Assembly: GCA_902528215.1 (NCBI GenBank)
Contig: CABZRR010000009.1
Location: 1-45,924 of the forward strand
Source of the DNA: an uncultured SAR86 cluster bacterium
Lineage (GTDB): Bacteria > Pseudomonadota > Gammaproteobacteria > Magnimaribacterales > D2472
Direction: 5' to 3'
Length of the DNA: 45,924 nt
Under the pieces are notes generated by a model. The model was not told the DNA's origin and ran no database searches. It worked only from the letters and a program-made list of their open reading frames with translations. Below, piece after piece: positions 25,896 to 35,563 of this stretch. How positions within the stretch are numbered: position 1 is the stretch's first letter; each line of letters starts with the position of its first letter. Both the position numbers and the translations under genes were made by a program.

Positions 25896-26503
25896 ATTAA
25901 ATTTTTAGTAATTACCTCCTCCAAGAGATGCAAACGATCATTACCAAAGAACATTTTTTCTTTATAAAACAAAGTAGGTGAACCGAATCCTCCACGTCCA
26001 ATTAATTCATCTGTATTATTAATTAGAAGATCTTTGGCCTCTTGTGAGGCGATAAATTTTCTAAATTCCTCAGTATCTAAATTTGAATTTATAGCAATGT
26101 CGAGCAATAAATCTTCATGACTGATATCTTTTCCTTGACTCCAATAGGCGTGAAATAAATTACTAGCATAATTTACTAATTTACTTTCTTTGTCAGCAAA
26201 CAAGCAGCCTCGCATCGCCTTGACGGAATTAACCGGAAAAACTTTGGGAAAAATTATCCTAATCCCTCTAACCTTTGACCATAATTGGAGATCCTCATTT
26301 GAGTAGTTTAGTTTTAAAAGATTAGGCCTTTTTCTGAACTCGTACACATCTTGATTAACGGCATTAAAAACACCTCCAACCAGTATCGGCTTCCAAACTA
26401 TTTCTAGGCTTTGTCTTTGAGATAATGATAAAACTTCACTAAATGCTAAATACGTCCAAGGACTTGAACAGTCAAAGTAAAATTCTATATAGTTAGTACT
26501 CAT
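25892..26503 (-). CDS. DsbA-fold 2-hydroxychromene-2-carboxylate isomerase-like protein
   Basis: The 203-residue protein (ATG at 26503; an upstream in-frame extension to 26608 overlaps the divergent prc start and is not family-like) matches the HCCA isomerase / kappa-GST family. It has the N-terminal FYFDCSSPWTYLAF active-site strand-helix with the GSH-contacting Ser, VVWKPILVGGVF-like KPILVGGVFNAV, the VNSVKAMRG helix, and the C-terminal GFGSPTLFYKEKMFFGNDRLHLLEE signature. It probably uses glutathione to isomerise or transfer an unsaturated ring or acyl compound. True HCCA isomerases act in naphthalene degradation, which has no other gene here, so the substrate is open. It is divergent from prc across 28 bp. 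Confidence 0.88.
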   Translation of the reverse strand: MSTNYIEFYFDCSSPWTYLAFSEVLSLSQRQSLEIVWKPILVGGVFNAVNQDVYEFRKRPNLLKLNYSNEDLQLWSKVRGIRIIFPKVFPVNSVKAMRGCLFADKESKLVNYASNLFHAYWSQGKDISHEDLLLDIAINSNLDTEEFRKFIASQEAKDLLINNTDELIGRGGFGSPTLFYKEKMFFGNDRLHLLEEVITKNLI

Positions 26504-26531
26504 TTTTAATAAATATTGTAGATTAATTATC

Positions 26532-28655
26532 TTGTATAAACAGAAAAAAGCTTTTAGCTTAATAATAATACTCTTGCTTGGCATTGGTATTGAAGCAAAA
26601 ATCAACATACCTGTATCATCTCAGAAACAAGAGCTGTGTATGGAAATTTATAAAAAGATGACTAACGAACATTTCTTTAATGATAAGGACTTGAGCTTCA
26701 TTAATTCTGAGATATTTGATTCAATAGTTGAACAGTTGGATTCTCAAAAAATATATTTCACAGAAAATGAAATTAGGTTATATAAAAGGAAATTTTCTAA
26801 ATTTGATAATCCCACTAGCTATCAAAAAAAATACTTAAATACGCCCCTCTGCCCAATAGACTTAAAATCTAAATTTGCATTTATAAATTTATATTTTAAC
26901 CGGTTAACTGAGGCAACAAACTATCAGCTTAGAGAGGTTGCAAAAAAGAATTTTGATTTCACAAAAGAAGAATTCATTAAAATTGATTATGATCAAAAAA
27001 AATGGCTGAAGACAAAATTTCAGCTTAAGAAAGCATGGAGAAGTTTGGCAAAAAATGATGTTTTAACATCAATGCTTGCCGATAAAAAATTAGACGAAGC
27101 AACGGAGACTATTGAAAAAAGATACAAAAATAGACTAAGAAGAATTTCTCAAAGAAATGAAGAAGATGTCTTTTCAATTTCTATGAATAATCTGACATCC
27201 TATTTTGACCCCCATTCGTCATACTTCTCTCCCAAATCAGCTGAGGATTTTGAAATGAACATGAGTCTAAAGCTTGAAGGAATTGGAGCTTTGCTCACCA
27301 CAGAAGATGACTATGCAACTATAGTGAGTGTCGTCCCAGGAGGCCCAGCTGAAAAGACCGGAAAAATTAATCCAGATGACAAAATAGTAAAGATATCTCA
27401 ACTTGAAGAATCAAATTCAACTCCAATTGATGTTGTAGGATGGAGAATAGATGAAGTAGTTCAGTTAATTAGAGGTAAAGCTGGTACAAAAGTAAGGTTA
27501 GAGATCATTCCAGGAAAAACAAAGGATTTTAGTGAGCGAAAATTTGTAACAATCACTCGTGAGGAAGTGAAACTGGAGGAGCAAGCAGCAAAATCTAAAG
27601 TAATTGAAGTAAAAAGAAATTTGCAAACATTAAAAGTTGGTATTATAGACTTGCCAGCTTTTTATATAGATTTCAATGCATGGCGAAACCAAGATCCAAA
27701 TTTCAGAAGTAGCTCAAAAGATGTGGAAAGCATTCTAAGACAATTTGAAAATGAGGTTGTTGATGCTGTGCTTATAGACCTAAGAGGTAATTCTGGCGGT
27801 TCTCTTTATGAAGCAAATAAATTAACTGGATTATTTGTATCCTCTGGTGCAACGTTGCAAGTGAAAGAGAGCAATGGCAGTGTAAGGCCTTGGGGGGATC
27901 CGAGAGCAAGACAAATTTGGAAAAAACCAGTGGCAGTCATGGTTGATAGATATTCTGCTTCTGCATCTGAAATTTTCGCTGGAGCAATTCAAGATTATCA
28001 AAGAGGTATAATAATTGGTCAAAAAACATTTGGTAAGGGAACTGTCCAAAAACTAGATGATTTGAGTGTGGGGCAAATCAAAATTACTGAGTCGAAATTT
28101 TATAGAATTACGGGAGCTGGAATGCAGAGCAAAGGTATAAATCCAGATATTACACTACCAAGCACCTGGGATATTGAAGAAAGTGGAGAAAGTTCATACG
28201 ATACAGCCCTACCTTGGGATGAAATTAAACCAGTGCGTTACAAGAAATTTTCTATGGACGCATCCTTGATCTCTCAATTAAATGACAAGCATTTAAAAAG
28301 GGTTAATGAAAATCCTAATTTACAATATATCCTTGATGTAAGGAAAAGATATGAAGCCCAAAAAAATAAGGATGTCATCTCTTTAAACTTAACCAATAGA
28401 AGAATTGAAAAAAAGGAAAGGCAGTCATGGGCTTTAGATATCGAAAACAAAAGACGTGCTTCTCTAGATTTAGAAACTTTTAACTCATATGAGGCCATGG
28501 AAGATTTCAATGATTCCAAGGAGAGAGAAGACGATGAGAGGGGTTCTGATTCTAGGATAGACATTGAAAAAGACTATCTTCTTAATGAAGGAATGGAAAT
28601 ACTTTCGGACTATACAATATTCAATCAAAAAATTTACCTATCAAAAACAGCATAA
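26532..28655 (+). CDS. prc: Carboxy-terminal processing (tail-specific) protease
   Basis: Periplasmic S41 serine protease that trims or degrades proteins from their C-terminus; E. coli Prc is 682 residues, this one 707. The start is TTG at 26532, giving MYKQKKAFSLIIILLLGIGIEA as a signal peptide; the next ATG would remove it. Order: helical N-domain with FDPHSSYFSP near residue 225, PDZ domain (about 249-335), then the catalytic domain with Ser477 in SASASE (475-480) and Lys502 in FGKGTVQ. The 25-residue Ser-Lys spacing equals that of E. coli (S430/K455). A charged C-terminal domain of the Prc type follows. xthA begins 3 bp downstream. Confidence 0.96.
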   Translation: MYKQKKAFSLIIILLLGIGIEAKINIPVSSQKQELCMEIYKKMTNEHFFNDKDLSFINSEIFDSIVEQLDSQKIYFTENEIRLYKRKFSKFDNPTSYQKKYLNTPLCPIDLKSKFAFINLYFNRLTEATNYQLREVAKKNFDFTKEEFIKIDYDQKKWLKTKFQLKKAWRSLAKNDVLTSMLADKKLDEATETIEKRYKNRLRRISQRNEEDVFSISMNNLTSYFDPHSSYFSPKSAEDFEMNMSLKLEGIGALLTTEDDYATIVSVVPGGPAEKTGKINPDDKIVKISQLEESNSTPIDVVGWRIDEVVQLIRGKAGTKVRLEIIPGKTKDFSERKFVTITREEVKLEEQAAKSKVIEVKRNLQTLKVGIIDLPAFYIDFNAWRNQDPNFRSSSKDVESILRQFENEVVDAVLIDLRGNSGGSLYEANKLTGLFVSSGATLQVKESNGSVRPWGDPRARQIWKKPVAVMVDRYSASASEIFAGAIQDYQRGIIIGQKTFGKGTVQKLDDLSVGQIKITESKFYRITGAGMQSKGINPDITLPSTWDIEESGESSYDTALPWDEIKPVRYKKFSMDASLISQLNDKHLKRVNENPNLQYILDVRKRYEAQKNKDVISLNLTNRRIEKKERQSWALDIENKRRASLDLETFNSYEAMEDFNDSKEREDDERGSDSRIDIEKDYLLNEGMEILSDYTIFNQKIYLSKTA

Positions 28656-28658
28656 AAT

Positions 28659-29468
28659 ATGAAAATTGTATCTTTCAATATTAATAGCATCAGAGCACGG
28701 CCCCACCAACTTGTGCATCTAAGAGATACCATTGATCCCGACGTAATTGGGATACAAGAGACGAAAGTAAACGATCCTGAGTTTCCAATTGATGAGATTA
28801 AAAAAATTGGATACCACTCTGAGTATTGGGGCCAAAAAGGTCATTATGGAGTTGCTTTTCTTAGCAAAAAAAAACCTGAAAATGTGCAAAAAGGTTTCGT
28901 GGGTGATTCAGAGGATGATCAAAAAAGATTTATACAAGCTACTTTTAAATGGAAAAGAAAAAAAATAACTATTATGAACGGATATTTTCCTCAAGGGGAA
29001 AATAGATCTCATGCAACTAAATTTCCAAAGAAAATAAAGTTTTATGATGATTTGGAAAAACATATCAAAAAACTTCAAAAAGTCGAAGAGAATTTAATCG
29101 TGATGGGAGACTTTAATGTTGCGCCTACAGAATTAGATATTGGAATAGGCGAGCAAAATGTAAAGAGATGGTTGCGCGATGGTAAGACAGCCTTTCTTCC
29201 GGAAGAAATTGAAATGTGGAATAAAATAAGAGATTTAGGTTTTATAGATACATGGAGAAATCAAAATCCCGAGGAGGGAACAATTTATTCCTGGTTTGAT
29301 TATCGATCAAGGATGTTTGATGATAATCCAAAAAGAGGATTGCGCATTGATCACATACTATTATCAAAAAATTTAAAACATTCAGTACTCAATACTGGAA
29401 TTGACTACTTAGCTAGAGCAATGGAAAAGCCATCAGACCATTGTCCAATTTGGTTAGAATTAAAATGA
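28659..29468 (+). CDS. xthA: Exodeoxyribonuclease III
   Basis: AP endonuclease and 3'-5' exonuclease of base excision repair. The 269 residues match E. coli ExoIII (268). Catalytic motifs are FNINSIRAR, the metal ligand Glu34 in GIQETK, YFPQGENRSH, GDFNVAPTELDIG with Asp and Asn of the active site, LRIDHILLS, and the terminal SDHCPIWLEL with the catalytic His. The protein ends shortly after that motif, as in bacterial enzymes. It follows prc by 3 bp and is probably co-transcribed. Its 3' end overlaps the convergent tadA by 9 bp. Confidence 0.97.
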   Translation: MKIVSFNINSIRARPHQLVHLRDTIDPDVIGIQETKVNDPEFPIDEIKKIGYHSEYWGQKGHYGVAFLSKKKPENVQKGFVGDSEDDQKRFIQATFKWKRKKITIMNGYFPQGENRSHATKFPKKIKFYDDLEKHIKKLQKVEENLIVMGDFNVAPTELDIGIGEQNVKRWLRDGKTAFLPEEIEMWNKIRDLGFIDTWRNQNPEEGTIYSWFDYRSRMFDDNPKRGLRIDHILLSKNLKHSVLNTGIDYLARAMEKPSDHCPIWLELK

Positions 29469-29948
29469 ATTTTTTCTAGGAACTTTATTTTTTCTTTTAT
29501 TATTAAAAAATTTTTTAAGAAGGTGTGAGGATTCATCTTGCAAATGTCCGCCGCTAAACTTGACTTTATGATTGAGGTAATCTCTTTTTAGAAATTGATC
29601 TATCGATTCAATTGCGCCTGTCTTGGGTTCGTTTGCGCCGTAGTATAGATAATTTATTCTTGCATCTACAATCGCCTTCGCACACATGTGGCAGGGCTCA
29701 AGTGTTACATATATATCACATCCTTTCAGTCTATAGTTTTGAATGAAGTGGCTGGCCTGATTAATTGCATTAATTTCTGCATGAGAAGAGACCGAGTTTT
29801 TTGCTAAAACTTGATTAAAACCCCTACCAATAATTTGATCGTTATAAACAACTATCGCTCCTACTGGTACTTCATCATTGTGGAATGCAAGTTCTGCCAT
29901 GATTATGGCCTCGCTCATAAAATGATTTATATTATTATCTTCAATCAA
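29460..29948 (-). CDS. tadA: tRNA-specific adenosine-34 deaminase
   Basis: Converts A34 to inosine in tRNA-Arg(ACG). The cytidine-deaminase-fold zinc site is complete: His56-Ala-Glu58 in SHAEINAI and Cys86-xx-Cys89 in EPCHMCAKAI. DEVPVGAIVV near residue 25 and GAIESIDQFL are characteristic TadA segments. The 162-residue reading uses a TTG at 29948; an ATG at 29918 (MSEAIIMAEL) is possible, but the residues before it align with the usual N-terminal helix. The gene overlaps convergent xthA by 9 bp. A short tail of basic residues (KNKVPRKNSF) ends the protein. Confidence 0.95.
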   Translation of the reverse strand: MIEDNNINHFMSEAIIMAELAFHNDEVPVGAIVVYNDQIIGRGFNQVLAKNSVSSHAEINAINQASHFIQNYRLKGCDIYVTLEPCHMCAKAIVDARINYLYYGANEPKTGAIESIDQFLKRDYLNHKVKFSGGHLQDESSHLLKKFFNNKRKNKVPRKNSF

Positions 29949-29968
29949 TAATTCAAAAAATTAACATG

Positions 29969-30622
29969 TCATAGAAATTTAGCCCAATCATCTAAGGGCC
30001 TTCTTTCAGATTTTAAAGAATTTATCGGATCATTATGATCTTTGTAACCAACACACATTCCGCAAAATAAAATATCCTCGGGATCAGCTTTAACAAATTT
30101 AGATACGCTATCATGTTTAATGGACCATGCCTCTTGTGCGCATGTATCTAAACCAAACTCTTTTGCAAGAAGCATAAATGTTTGCAAGAACATTCCCAAA
30201 TCAGACCATTGCGGAGGTCCCATTTGGCGATCTACAAAACAGAAGAATGCACATGGTGCGCCAAAAAACTTAAAATTTTTCATAACTTGGGCGATTCGAC
30301 CATCCTTATCCTCTCTGGATATTCCCAGTAATTCGTACATTTGTTCACCTAGTTCATACCTAGATGTACGATATGGCTCTTTTAATTTTTGAGGATATAT
30401 TTCATAAGCAGGTTCTTCTGGTTTATCCCACTTCTCTTGAAACAACAGAAAATCTTTCATTGTTGAGTTATTAATTACAAAAATCTTCCATGGCTGAAGA
30501 TTTCCTCCAGATGCTGCTCTTGAGGCTTTTGATAAAAGCTTGGCCATTAAATCGTTAGAAACAGGAGTATTTAAGAAAGATCTTATTGAACTTCTTTGAT
30601 CGACAGCATCTGATACTTTCAT
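29969..30622 (-). CDS. Nitroreductase-family FMN oxidoreductase
   Basis: A 217-residue NAD(P)H:FMN oxidoreductase of the nitroreductase superfamily. FMN phosphate contacts are in the N-terminal VDQRSSIRSFL segment, and the flavin-binding SRAASGGNLQPWKIFVI follows. The C-terminal FCGMCVGYKDHNDPIN and RPLDDWAKF blocks are standard. These enzymes reduce nitroaromatics, quinones or enones; no specific substrate can be assigned. It lies 20 bp from tadA and the same distance from the upstream methyltransferase-like gene, all on the minus strand. Confidence 0.9.
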   Translation of the reverse strand: MKVSDAVDQRSSIRSFLNTPVSNDLMAKLLSKASRAASGGNLQPWKIFVINNSTMKDFLLFQEKWDKPEEPAYEIYPQKLKEPYRTSRYELGEQMYELLGISREDKDGRIAQVMKNFKFFGAPCAFFCFVDRQMGPPQWSDLGMFLQTFMLLAKEFGLDTCAQEAWSIKHDSVSKFVKADPEDILFCGMCVGYKDHNDPINSLKSERRPLDDWAKFL

Positions 30623-30641
30623 GATTAAATAATGGGGTTAT

Positions 30642-31691
30642 TTATTCTGGCTTACTTGAAAAAAAAATTGATTTGATTGTTTGTTTAAACTTTATAGGCA
30701 AAAAGTTTTTGAGTTTATTTAAAAATTTTCTTAAATATATAGATAGATCGTTTTCGAAATATTTTTTAGATTCTTTTTCTATAATTACGAGCTCATCTTC
30801 AATGTTTCCATTTGAATGATCTCTTTGAGTTAATAAAAAATGAATGTGCTCTTGCATAAAGGCTTTCTCAGATAGGATAACTTTCCAGTTTTTATCATAT
30901 GGATATCTTGATATCATAATTTTCTCACCAACTGTTTTCTTAATATACCTATTTATATTCAAAAAATACCCCTCATGATGAATATTTTTTTGTATTAAAT
31001 TAAAGTATTGTTGAATTGTATTTTTCGTCATTTCCATCATTGAACGAGTATTAATAAATAAATCAATAGATAAATCTTGAGAAAATTCAATGTTCGGAGG
31101 AATAATAATTATATCAAAGTGCTCTATATCATTTTGACAAAGAGTATCTCTATTTAAATCTGAAAAATATAAAATTTCTTTTCCCTTATTTGAGAAATAC
31201 TCATTAAGATAATAACCGGAAAGCAAATTAGCTTCTGGCAAATCAATCAAAATATATTTACATTTGTGTCTACTACAAATCATCCTTGCAAGAGATCCAT
31301 AGCCCCCACCAATTTCACAAATAACAGGATTAGAAATTTTTAATAGAACATTTTCATCTAATTTACATGCATAGTCCGCTAAAAATAGTTCGTGATAATC
31401 TATGTATTTCTTAAATATATTTACAGTATGATTTGACAGGCCAACATTTTTATCTTGCATATAAAAAAGAATTTTTTCAGCATCATGAATTTGTATAAGC
31501 TCAAAGAAAACTTCTGGTATAAATTTTTTTTCTACGGCATCATCTAAGCCTTTTGAAAGAATTTTATCTGATCTAAATCTCTCCAATACTGAGATATTCT
31601 CATTTACTGAATTAAAAAAAATATCCCTTTTTGGTTGATTGAGTTTTTTCCAGTGTTGACTTTCATCTTTTAGTAAAAAATTATTAGACAA
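30642..31691 (-). CDS. Putative sugar O-methyltransferase-like SAM protein
   Basis: The 349-residue protein has a SAM-binding motif I written as VICEIGGGYGSLARM (residues 123-137), followed by KYILIDLPEANLLSGYYL. This motif I with IDLPE is what I recall from putative sugar O-methyltransferases of the NanM-like group (TIGR04371). The remainder is AT-rich, lysine-rich and unfamiliar. The start read here is a TTG at 31691; no in-frame ATG lies between it and the divergent gene, so the exact N-terminus is uncertain. It is the first gene of a surface-glycan-type block, consistent with methylating a polysaccharide sugar. Confidence in the SAM fold is higher than in the substrate. Confidence 0.7.
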   Translation of the reverse strand: MSNNFLLKDESQHWKKLNQPKRDIFFNSVNENISVLERFRSDKILSKGLDDAVEKKFIPEVFFELIQIHDAEKILFYMQDKNVGLSNHTVNIFKKYIDYHELFLADYACKLDENVLLKISNPVICEIGGGYGSLARMICSRHKCKYILIDLPEANLLSGYYLNEYFSNKGKEILYFSDLNRDTLCQNDIEHFDIIIIPPNIEFSQDLSIDLFINTRSMMEMTKNTIQQYFNLIQKNIHHEGYFLNINRYIKKTVGEKIMISRYPYDKNWKVILSEKAFMQEHIHFLLTQRDHSNGNIEDELVIIEKESKKYFENDLSIYLRKFLNKLKNFLPIKFKQTIKSIFFSSKPE

Positions 31692-31821
31692 AATATACGA
31701 ATCTATTAGTTGAGACGAATTTTTAATGATAAGACCTCGTTTGTATTAAAAATTATACATTTGTGTAAAATATTTTATTATTTTTTCTTAAAAAAAATTC
31801 ATTTGTTTTTAAAAATATAAT

Positions 31822-33702
31822 ATGAATTATAGACCAGAAATCGACGGCCTGAGAGCAGTTGCAGTATTGCCAGTTATCCTTTTTCATGCAGGATTTTTGA
31901 TATTTGAGGGTGGTTTTGTCGGAGTAGATGTCTTTTTTGTTATAAGTGGTTTTTTGATAACAAACATAATACTTGATGAACTTAATAAGAATGAATTTTC
32001 ATTAACAGAGTTTTACGAAAGGAGAGCGAGAAGAATATTGCCTGCCTTAACAATAGTAATGATCGCATGCATTCCTTTTACATTAATTTGGTTTATGCCG
32101 GGAGACATGAAAAACTTTTCAGAAAGTTTGATATCCAGTTCGCTTTTTTTTTCAAATATTCTTTTTTGGAGAGAAAGTGGATATTTTGAAATGTCATCCG
32201 AATTGAAACCCCTTATACATACGTGGAGCTTATCAATTGAGGAACAATTTTATATTTTATTTCCATTGTTATTGATCATTCTGTGGAGATTTAGAGAGAA
32301 CATTATATTTTTTGTAATACTTATATGTTTCTTTCTAAGCTTCTCTCTTGCTCATTGGGGAGCATATAATTATCCAACTGCTTCATTTTGGCTATTACCG
32401 ACAAGAGGATGGGAACTTTTATTAGGAGTAGTGATTTCAATTTATTTGTTTCGAAATAAATTTGAGCCACCAAAGAAAATATCGCAAATTTTTAGCATTA
32501 TTGGTTTTAGTTTAATAATTTTTTCAATTTTACTTTTTAATAAAAATACTCCCTCTCCAAGCATATTTCATCTTGCTCCGACTCTTGGAGCTGGATTAAT
32601 AATTCTCTTTGCATTGCCAGGAACTTTATTAAATAAATTTTTATCAAATAAATTACTTGTAGGGATTGGTCTTACATCATATAGCCTTTATCTTATCCAC
32701 CAACCAATTTTTGCTATAACTAAATATCGTTTTAAAAGTGAAACAATTGAACTTTATATCATTCCAATTCTGGTTGTAATTTTTTTCTTAGCTTTTTTGA
32801 ATTGGAAATTCATAGAAAAACCATTCAGAAATAGATCAATGTTTTCAAGAAATCAAGTTTTTAAATATTCATTTTTAAGTATATTTTTAATTTCCTCTTT
32901 TGGAATATTTGGTGTTATTACAAATGGATTTGAGCAAAGGTTTAATGAGTATGAGAGAAAAGTTTTATTGCAATATACTGATCCTGGAAAATACGTAAAT
33001 TCAAGATTTCATAATTTTGATATCAATTTTGACGATACTGATGAAACACGAAATGTTTTAATAATAGGAGATAGTTTTGCTGAAGATCTCATTAATGCAG
33101 TATTTGAGTCAAAAATAAACAACAACATATCAATTTCAACAAAAAAGATACAAACTCATTGTGGAAATTTATTCACTAAAAGAAATTTATCGAGGTATAT
33201 CTTGCCTCAAAAAATAAAGAGTTGTAAAAGTAATTTTAATGATTCTATATTTTTATCGCGCCTAGAAAATGCTGATGAAATATGGCTAGCAGCAAGTTGG
33301 AAAAAATGGGCACTACCAATGATCCCTGAATCTATTGAAAATTATAAGAAAGTTTCTCCAAATGCTAATATCAAGGTATTTGGGCGTAAGAACTTTGGCC
33401 AAAGAAACGCTAATGAATTCATTAATTCATTTAACCTTGGTACAAAAGCACTTTTATCGAGCAAACCACTAGAGGAAGATCATATTATTATTAATGAGCT
33501 GATGAGAGAAATGATTAATAAGGAAGAATTTATCGATGTTTCTGAGTTAATTTGTAATTCAAAAACGGAATGCTCGAACACAACTCTTGACGGATTACCA
33601 ATTTCTTATGATGGAGCTCATTTAACAAAAGCAGGAGCAAAGTATTTTGGTGATAAATTAGCTGGAAAAAAATATTTTCAGTCACTGATGAATAAGCTTT
33701 AG
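31822..33702 (+). CDS. OafA-type membrane acyltransferase with C-terminal SGNH domain
   Basis: A 626-residue two-domain protein. The N-terminal half (about residues 1-370) is an acyltransferase-3 domain with roughly ten membrane segments, opening with the hallmark YRPEIDGLRAVAVLPVILFHA and GGFVGVDVFFVISGFLIT. The C-terminal periplasmic SGNH domain has the nucleophile in IIGDSFAED (near residue 416) and the Asp-x-x-His pair in YDGAHLT (Asp597, His600). Such proteins O-acetylate O-antigen or other surface glycans. No SD precedes the ATG. It converges with the FkbM gene (4-bp overlap). Substrate not determinable; the neighbouring methyltransferases fit glycan decoration. Confidence 0.92.
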   Translation: MNYRPEIDGLRAVAVLPVILFHAGFLIFEGGFVGVDVFFVISGFLITNIILDELNKNEFSLTEFYERRARRILPALTIVMIACIPFTLIWFMPGDMKNFSESLISSSLFFSNILFWRESGYFEMSSELKPLIHTWSLSIEEQFYILFPLLLIILWRFRENIIFFVILICFFLSFSLAHWGAYNYPTASFWLLPTRGWELLLGVVISIYLFRNKFEPPKKISQIFSIIGFSLIIFSILLFNKNTPSPSIFHLAPTLGAGLIILFALPGTLLNKFLSNKLLVGIGLTSYSLYLIHQPIFAITKYRFKSETIELYIIPILVVIFFLAFLNWKFIEKPFRNRSMFSRNQVFKYSFLSIFLISSFGIFGVITNGFEQRFNEYERKVLLQYTDPGKYVNSRFHNFDINFDDTDETRNVLIIGDSFAEDLINAVFESKINNNISISTKKIQTHCGNLFTKRNLSRYILPQKIKSCKSNFNDSIFLSRLENADEIWLAASWKKWALPMIPESIENYKKVSPNANIKVFGRKNFGQRNANEFINSFNLGTKALLSSKPLEEDHIIINELMREMINKEEFIDVSELICNSKTECSNTTLDGLPISYDGAHLTKAGAKYFGDKLAGKKYFQSLMNKL

Positions 33703-34577
33703 GTTTGGAGATTAAAATTAAATTCTGATGGTAAAAATAGTACATTCCTACCTATTTTACTCTCACCTTTCAGATTTTTGACTCGTTTAGCTTGATAGTT
33801 TTTGTCATCAATTAAAATGCTTTCATATCCGTAAGGGGTAAAAAGCTCGTCAAATTTTGGATATAAGTCCTTATCCAGAATTTCGCAAAGAATTATAGTC
33901 TTGTCTAGAACTATTCTTTTAATTATTAATCTAAGAAGAGATAATTCTGCTCTTTCAATATCAATTTTAATTAACGAAATCTTCATATCTGTGAGATTTT
34001 TTTGAAATAAATTATTGACATTTTTTGCTTTGCATATCATTGTTCCTGCATCTTTTTCTATGAAACTGTGATTAATTGCTGAGAAACCAGATGGGTTCTC
34101 ACCTTTAGAATTATAAAATACTAGATCTCCATCTTTATGACTTAATGCAAAATTATTGATATTGATGTTTTTAAACTTATTTGAATTTATATTTTTTTTT
34201 AACCAACTGAAGGTATTTGGATGAGGCTCATAAGTTTGTATATTTATCTTGTTATTTGCGCTGGCAGCTACCAAGGAGTAAACACCGGAGTACCCACCAA
34301 TATCTAAAACATAAGATTTTTTAGCTTCAAGGCATAATTGACTCCAAATTTTAAGACTAAATCCCTCATAATTACCAAAAATTCCAGAGTAAAAAATATC
34401 ATTACTGATTTCGTCTCTAAAATTATGAAAAGTTATCTTTGTTTTGTTAAGCGATACTGAAAAAACCCCATAAAAACCCAAAGATTTATATATGTCTCTG
34501 GACAGCTTGACATGAAAAATATTTCTCAAAAATTTTCCAAAATTTCCGGCTAAATACTTTACGAAATTTTTTATCAC
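33699..34577 (-). CDS. FkbM-family SAM-dependent methyltransferase
   Basis: The 292-residue protein has motif I YVLDIGGYSGVYSLVAAS (residues 89-106), then YEPHPNTFSWLKKNI as motif II, and the FkbM signature ISLIKIDIERAELSLL near residue 205. FkbM enzymes O-methylate sugars or polyketides; the glycan context here favours a sugar. The start is GTG at 34577. N-terminal residues are basic with no signal peptide, so it acts in the cytoplasm on a nucleotide- or lipid-linked precursor. Very AT-rich codon use, like its neighbours. Confidence 0.87.
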   Translation of the reverse strand: MIKNFVKYLAGNFGKFLRNIFHVKLSRDIYKSLGFYGVFSVSLNKTKITFHNFRDEISNDIFYSGIFGNYEGFSLKIWSQLCLEAKKSYVLDIGGYSGVYSLVAASANNKINIQTYEPHPNTFSWLKKNINSNKFKNININNFALSHKDGDLVFYNSKGENPSGFSAINHSFIEKDAGTMICKAKNVNNLFQKNLTDMKISLIKIDIERAELSLLRLIIKRIVLDKTIILCEILDKDLYPKFDELFTPYGYESILIDDKNYQAKRVKNLKGESKIGRNVLFLPSEFNFNLQT

Positions 34578-34646
34578 AATAATTTTTTAATAAATCAATT
34601 ATAATACACCATGCCAATTTACTAATTTATTTTAATTAAAGTTGAG

Positions 34647-35534
34647 ATGATAATATCTGATAAAAATAATATTTGGAATAAATGCTATCTATGTGATTCT
34701 CCATTTTTAAAAAATTTTTATAAAGAAAAGGAGATTGTTAAATGCAAAAATTGCAGTTTTGTTTTTTATCAACCCATTCCATCAAAAGAAGACCTTGATT
34801 CAGTTTATTCTAATTATGAAAGGGAAGAATACATTACTGAAAATTCTGTCGCTAAAATTAAAAAAGAGTTAGAAAAAATATTATCAACATACAATATTAA
34901 AACTATCCTAGATATTGCTTGTGGTGAATGTTATTTTTTGGATATTCTTAAAACTATTAATCCCTCATTAGAGCTTTATGCAACTGAACACATTTCCGCA
35001 AAAGAAAATGTTATCAATAAAGGTTATGGATTCATAGAGGGAGAATTTTTTCCCATAACAAATAAAAAGTTTGATTTGATAATCTTTACAGAGGCTATAG
35101 AACATATTAATGACGCTGACAATTTTCTTGCAAATGCATACGATCTTCTTAATCCAAATGGATTGATTTACATTACGACACCTAATTTTTCATCTTTAGA
35201 GAGATTATTGATGGGTAAGAATTGGGGTATGGTCGTGCCACCAGAACACCTTTCTTATTTCACGCCAAAAACTCTTAAATTTGTAATGACAAAAAATAAA
35301 TTTACAAAAAGGTTCTCTAAAACTGAAAATATTAGTATCTTTAGAATTATTCAATTCCTCAATAAGTTTAATAAAAAAAATAACTCTAAGATTTCACCTC
35401 AAAAAATATCTGACAATCTTCAAAGTGTTGCAACCTCAAATTTTTTTTTAAGATATATTAAAAAAATAATTAACATTATTTTAGATTTTCTAAACCTCGG
35501 AAGCAGTTTAAAAGCTTTATATCAGAAGAAATAA
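34647..35534 (+). CDS. Class I SAM-dependent methyltransferase with N-terminal zinc ribbon
   Basis: The 295-residue protein begins with a four-Cys zinc ribbon (C13, C16, C33, C36: CYLCDSP...CKNCSFVF), then a SAM domain with motif I ILDIACGECYFLDIL (about 85-99), FDLIIFTEAIEHINDADNF and LNPNGLIYITTPNFSSLERL. This combination, with NWGMVVPPEHLSYFTPKTL, is the Methyltransf_23-type protein common in O-antigen and capsule loci, where it alters sugar precursors. The last 50 residues are lysine-rich and may be membrane-apposed. It ends 22 bp before the convergent SGNH hydrolase, separated by a palindromic terminator candidate. Confidence 0.87.
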   Translation: MIISDKNNIWNKCYLCDSPFLKNFYKEKEIVKCKNCSFVFYQPIPSKEDLDSVYSNYEREEYITENSVAKIKKELEKILSTYNIKTILDIACGECYFLDILKTINPSLELYATEHISAKENVINKGYGFIEGEFFPITNKKFDLIIFTEAIEHINDADNFLANAYDLLNPNGLIYITTPNFSSLERLLMGKNWGMVVPPEHLSYFTPKTLKFVMTKNKFTKRFSKTENISIFRIIQFLNKFNKKNNSKISPQKISDNLQSVATSNFFLRYIKKIINIILDFLNLGSSLKALYQKK

Positions 35535-35543
35535 AATTGCTGG

Positions 35544-35563
35544 AAACTAATACCTATTAGTTT
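35544..35563. terminator. Palindromic bidirectional terminator candidate
   Basis: AAACTAAT-ACCT-ATTAGTTT is a perfect 8-bp stem with a 4-base loop (9 bp if the loop closes to 2). It sits exactly between two convergent genes and overlaps the stop codon of the minus-strand one. The stem is AT-rich and no long U-run follows, so termination would be weak. Confidence 0.4.

Noticed and set aside
26504-26608. Longer reading of the HCCA-isomerase-like gene
   Set aside because: It would overlap the prc signal-peptide region on the opposite strand and adds 35 residues before a conserved N-terminal strand.
31816-31821. TATAAT directly before the OafA-type ATG as a promoter
   Set aside because: It ends at the base before the start codon, so transcription would begin inside the gene; in sequence this AT-rich the match is expected by chance.
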